From NCBI GenBank assembly GCA_947258895.1, contig CAMYKE010000121.1:1-7669 (forward strand): a stretch of 7,669 nucleotides of DNA, in the 5' to 3' direction. The position numbers and the translations under genes were made by a program. Numbering within the stretch: position 1 is the stretch's first letter; every line of letters starts with the position of its first letter. Of the stretch, positions 6,160-7,669 are shown in pieces. This stretch comes from an uncultured Pseudomonadales bacterium (GTDB lineage: Bacteria; Pseudomonadota; Gammaproteobacteria; Pseudomonadales; IMCC2047). A model generated the notes under the pieces. It was not told the origin of the DNA. It was given only the letters and a program-made list of their open reading frames with translations, and ran no database searches.

Positions 6160-6291
6160 ATGAAAATCATCGCAACCTTTCCGGCCAGGATAGCCGCTCG
6201 GTGGTGGCGCTTGCGGTACCTCGCAAGCGCTCCAGCGTATGCCAGATGGGGAACTCCGGACCGAATTCCTGGCACCGGGAGGGATAGGTGA
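6160..6291 (+). CDS. Small Arg/Trp-rich ORF, translationally coupled to the reductase
   Basis: This 43-residue frame begins MKIIATFPARIAARWWRLRY and carries eight Arg, one Lys and three Trp, against only two Asp. GAGGG at 6148-6152 is 7 bases before the ATG at 6160; an in-frame ATG at 6154 would add two residues. Its TGA (6289-6291) shares its A with the reductase ATG at 6291, an arrangement typical of translational coupling. Residues 1-24 could form a cationic amphipathic, membrane-binding helix. The reductase's ribosome site (GGAGG 6278-6282) lies within this frame, and so does the hairpin at 6207-6230. It may be a real small protein or only a leader that opens the hairpin for the next gene. 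I know no family for it, and it may be chance. Confidence 0.4.
   Translation: MKIIATFPARIAARWWRLRYLASAPAYARWGTPDRIPGTGRDR
6207..6230. repeat. Strong perfect inverted repeat (hairpin) ahead of the reductase gene
   Basis: GCGCTTGCG (6207-6215) and CGCAAGCGC (6222-6230) form a perfect 9-bp GC-rich stem around the 6-base loop GTACCT; a G-T wobble pair could extend it at either end. No T-run follows on either strand, so it is not an intrinsic terminator. It lies about 60 bases before the reductase start and inside the small ORF, where ribosome passage would melt it. It may also be a REP-like palindrome or a processing site. Confidence 0.55.
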
Positions 6292-7669
6292 TGACCGGAC
6301 TCAGGAGCGCACGCCGCAGGGAGCCAGAATCTTTCCCCGCGGCGTCGCAACCGGAACCCGACAGCCACGTTCGCACCATCAAGGCACTGATTGACGGCGA
6401 GTGGCATGACCCGCTGGAGGATTCGCCGGCAGTGCGCGACAGGCTGCGCCACTGCAGCGGAGGCTTTCACGGCCGGGTAAGCCCGGACGGAGACACCGGC
6501 TTCGATGCCGAGCCCGATCGCTATCACCTGTATGTGAGTTATGCATGTCCGTGGGCCCATCGTGCGATCCTGTATCGCAAGCTCAAGGGGCTGGAGAACA
6601 TCGTGTCCATGTCCGTGCTGCATCCGCGTTGGGCAGTAGCCGGTGGCTGGCGTTTCGCAAACGGACCCTGGAGTACCGACGACGGCATCGGCGGCCGCCG
6701 CTACCTGTACGAGATTTATCAGGCGGCGCGACCGGATTACACCGGCCGGGTGACCGTGCCGGTACTCTGGGATCGCAAGACGGACACCATCGTCAACAAC
6801 GAATCCAGCGAGATCATGCGCATGCTGAACTCCGTCTTCGACGCCTGGGGCGACACCTCGGTGGATTTTTATCCGCCCCGACTGCGAACGGAGATTGACG
6901 CGCTTAACGCCTGGCTGATTCCCAATGTCTGTGCCGGCGTCTACCAAGCGGGATTCGCGCGCAGCCAGACAGCGTATGACCAGGCGGCCGATCAATTGTT
7001 CGTCTGCCTGGACCAGCTCGAAAAGCGGCTTGCCCGGCAGCCGTATTTGCTGGGACCACGCATCACCGAGTGCGACTGGCACCTGTTCACCACACTGTGC
7101 CGGTTCGATGCGGTCTATGTTGGCGCGCTCAAGTGCAATCTGCGCCGCCTTATCGACTATCCGTCACTGAGCGCCTACACGCACCGGCTGCACAACGTTC
7201 CCGGGGTGGCGGAAACCGTCCGGCTGGAACACGTACGACGCCACTATTACGATGCGATCGGCGAGATCGATCCGACGATCGTTCCCACGGGCCCTGCAAT
7301 TGACTATTCCAGCCGACCGCCAGGAGGACTTGCGCGGCCGGCGCGTGCTGGCAGCACAACTTCCCCGAGCGCTACGCAGGAAGCATTTCACAGGGAGGTG
7401 CTGGAGTTGCACGACTATCTCGGCGCATGGCTGCGGGGCGAGATCCCGGATCGTGAAGCCGGCCCGGCACGCCTCGCAAGCGCACTCGGCGAAGACTTCT
7501 TTGTCATTCACCCGAACGGCCTGCGCGAGGACAGGGCGAAAGTCATTCGCAATTTTGACCTCGCTTTCGGCCAGAAGCCGGCGGGCTACGCGCTCGAGAT
7601 CGGTGACATCGACATAGAGCTGCTCGGCGACGGGCTGGGCCTTGCGACTTACAGGGAGACGCATCGCGG
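6291..7669 (+). CDS. Glutathionyl-hydroquinone reductase fused to a DUF4440/SnoaL-like domain (3' end outside window)
   Basis: The frame is open for 459 codons and runs off the window. Residues about 30-345 are a xi-class (YqjG/PcpF/ECM4) glutathionyl-hydroquinone reductase, which removes glutathione from glutathionyl-hydroquinones in the cytoplasm. Visible marks are RYHLYVSYACPWAHR (77-91) with catalytic Cys86, the Trp-rich HPRW..GGWRF part (111-122), TVPVLWD (155-161), TIVNNESSEI (166-175), YLLGPRITECDWHLF (252-266) and RFDAVYVGALKCN (271-283). The C-terminal DPT.IVPTGP (327-335) is the usual family end but lacks one Gly. After a Pro/Ser/Arg-rich linker (about 346-362), residues 363-459 resemble a DUF4440/SnoaL-like NTF2-fold domain (FHREVLELHDYLGAWLRGE, then DFFVIHPNG, then GLGLATYRETH). 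That domain should end roughly 20-30 residues beyond the window. The start is supported by GGAGG at 6278-6282, 8 bases upstream. I know of no described protein with this architecture. Confidence 0.93.
   Translation, partial: MTGLRSARRREPESFPAASQPEPDSHVRTIKALIDGEWHDPLEDSPAVRDRLRHCSGGFHGRVSPDGDTGFDAEPDRYHLYVSYACPWAHRAILYRKLKGLENIVSMSVLHPRWAVAGGWRFANGPWSTDDGIGGRRYLYEIYQAARPDYTGRVTVPVLWDRKTDTIVNNESSEIMRMLNSVFDAWGDTSVDFYPPRLRTEIDALNAWLIPNVCAGVYQAGFARSQTAYDQAADQLFVCLDQLEKRLARQPYLLGPRITECDWHLFTTLCRFDAVYVGALKCNLRRLIDYPSLSAYTHRLHNVPGVAETVRLEHVRRHYYDAIGEIDPTIVPTGPAIDYSSRPPGGLARPARAGSTTSPSATQEAFHREVLELHDYLGAWLRGEIPDREAGPARLASALGEDFFVIHPNGLREDRAKVIRNFDLAFGQKPAGYALEIGDIDIELLGDGLGLATYRETHR

Noticed and set aside
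5523..7082. A 519-codon open frame on the minus strand opposite the transferase and reductase
   Set aside because: It lies antisense to two genes with clear family motifs, its translation shows no domain, and GC-rich codon use commonly opens the opposite strand.

Overview
The window looks like a chromosomal segment of a GC-rich free-living proteobacterium, most likely a gammaproteobacterium. The reasons are the codon use, the Shine-Dalgarno sequences, and the family mix: a LysR regulator of the 'NWDDLRYF' type, a beta-class glutathione S-transferase, a glutathionyl-hydroquinone reductase and a PhoB-type winged-helix/TPR regulator. The genus cannot be told from the sequence. There is no phage, insertion sequence, CRISPR array or RNA gene.

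Layout. 1-450 holds no gene I can support. 451-2572 (+) is a probable three-gene run: a small exported protein (451-753), an unrecognised 137-residue protein (874-1287) and a glutaminase (1325-2572). The first two are separated by a hairpin-bearing gap, the last two by only 37 bases. The glutaminase resembles the animal mitochondrial KGA type, with its N-terminal helical domain, more than the short bacterial enzyme. Converging on it is a 579-residue regulator (2625-4364, -) with an N-terminal winged helix, a TolB/FlgO-like middle and TPR repeats, but no membrane segment. Behind it on the same strand is a LysR regulator (4588-5481, -).

The LysR gene is divergent from a rightward glutathione cluster. 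This begins with a glutathione S-transferase lacking its first ~23 residues and catalytic cysteine (5583-6125). Next is a 43-codon Arg/Trp-rich reading frame (6160-6291) whose stop overlaps the next start (TGATG). Last is a glutathionyl-hydroquinone reductase fused in frame to a C-terminal DUF4440/SnoaL-like domain (6291 to beyond the window end).

How they may work together (inference): the LysR protein probably controls the divergent glutathione-dependent detoxification genes, and the intergenic region carries three AATGCAA copies exactly 21 bp apart. The glutaminase makes glutamate, a glutathione precursor, but nothing in the sequence ties it to the detoxification cluster. The most unusual items are the reductase-DUF4440 fusion, the headless transferase, the 21-bp repeat that coincides with three in-frame Met-Gln starts, and the coupled mini-ORF with a strong hairpin.
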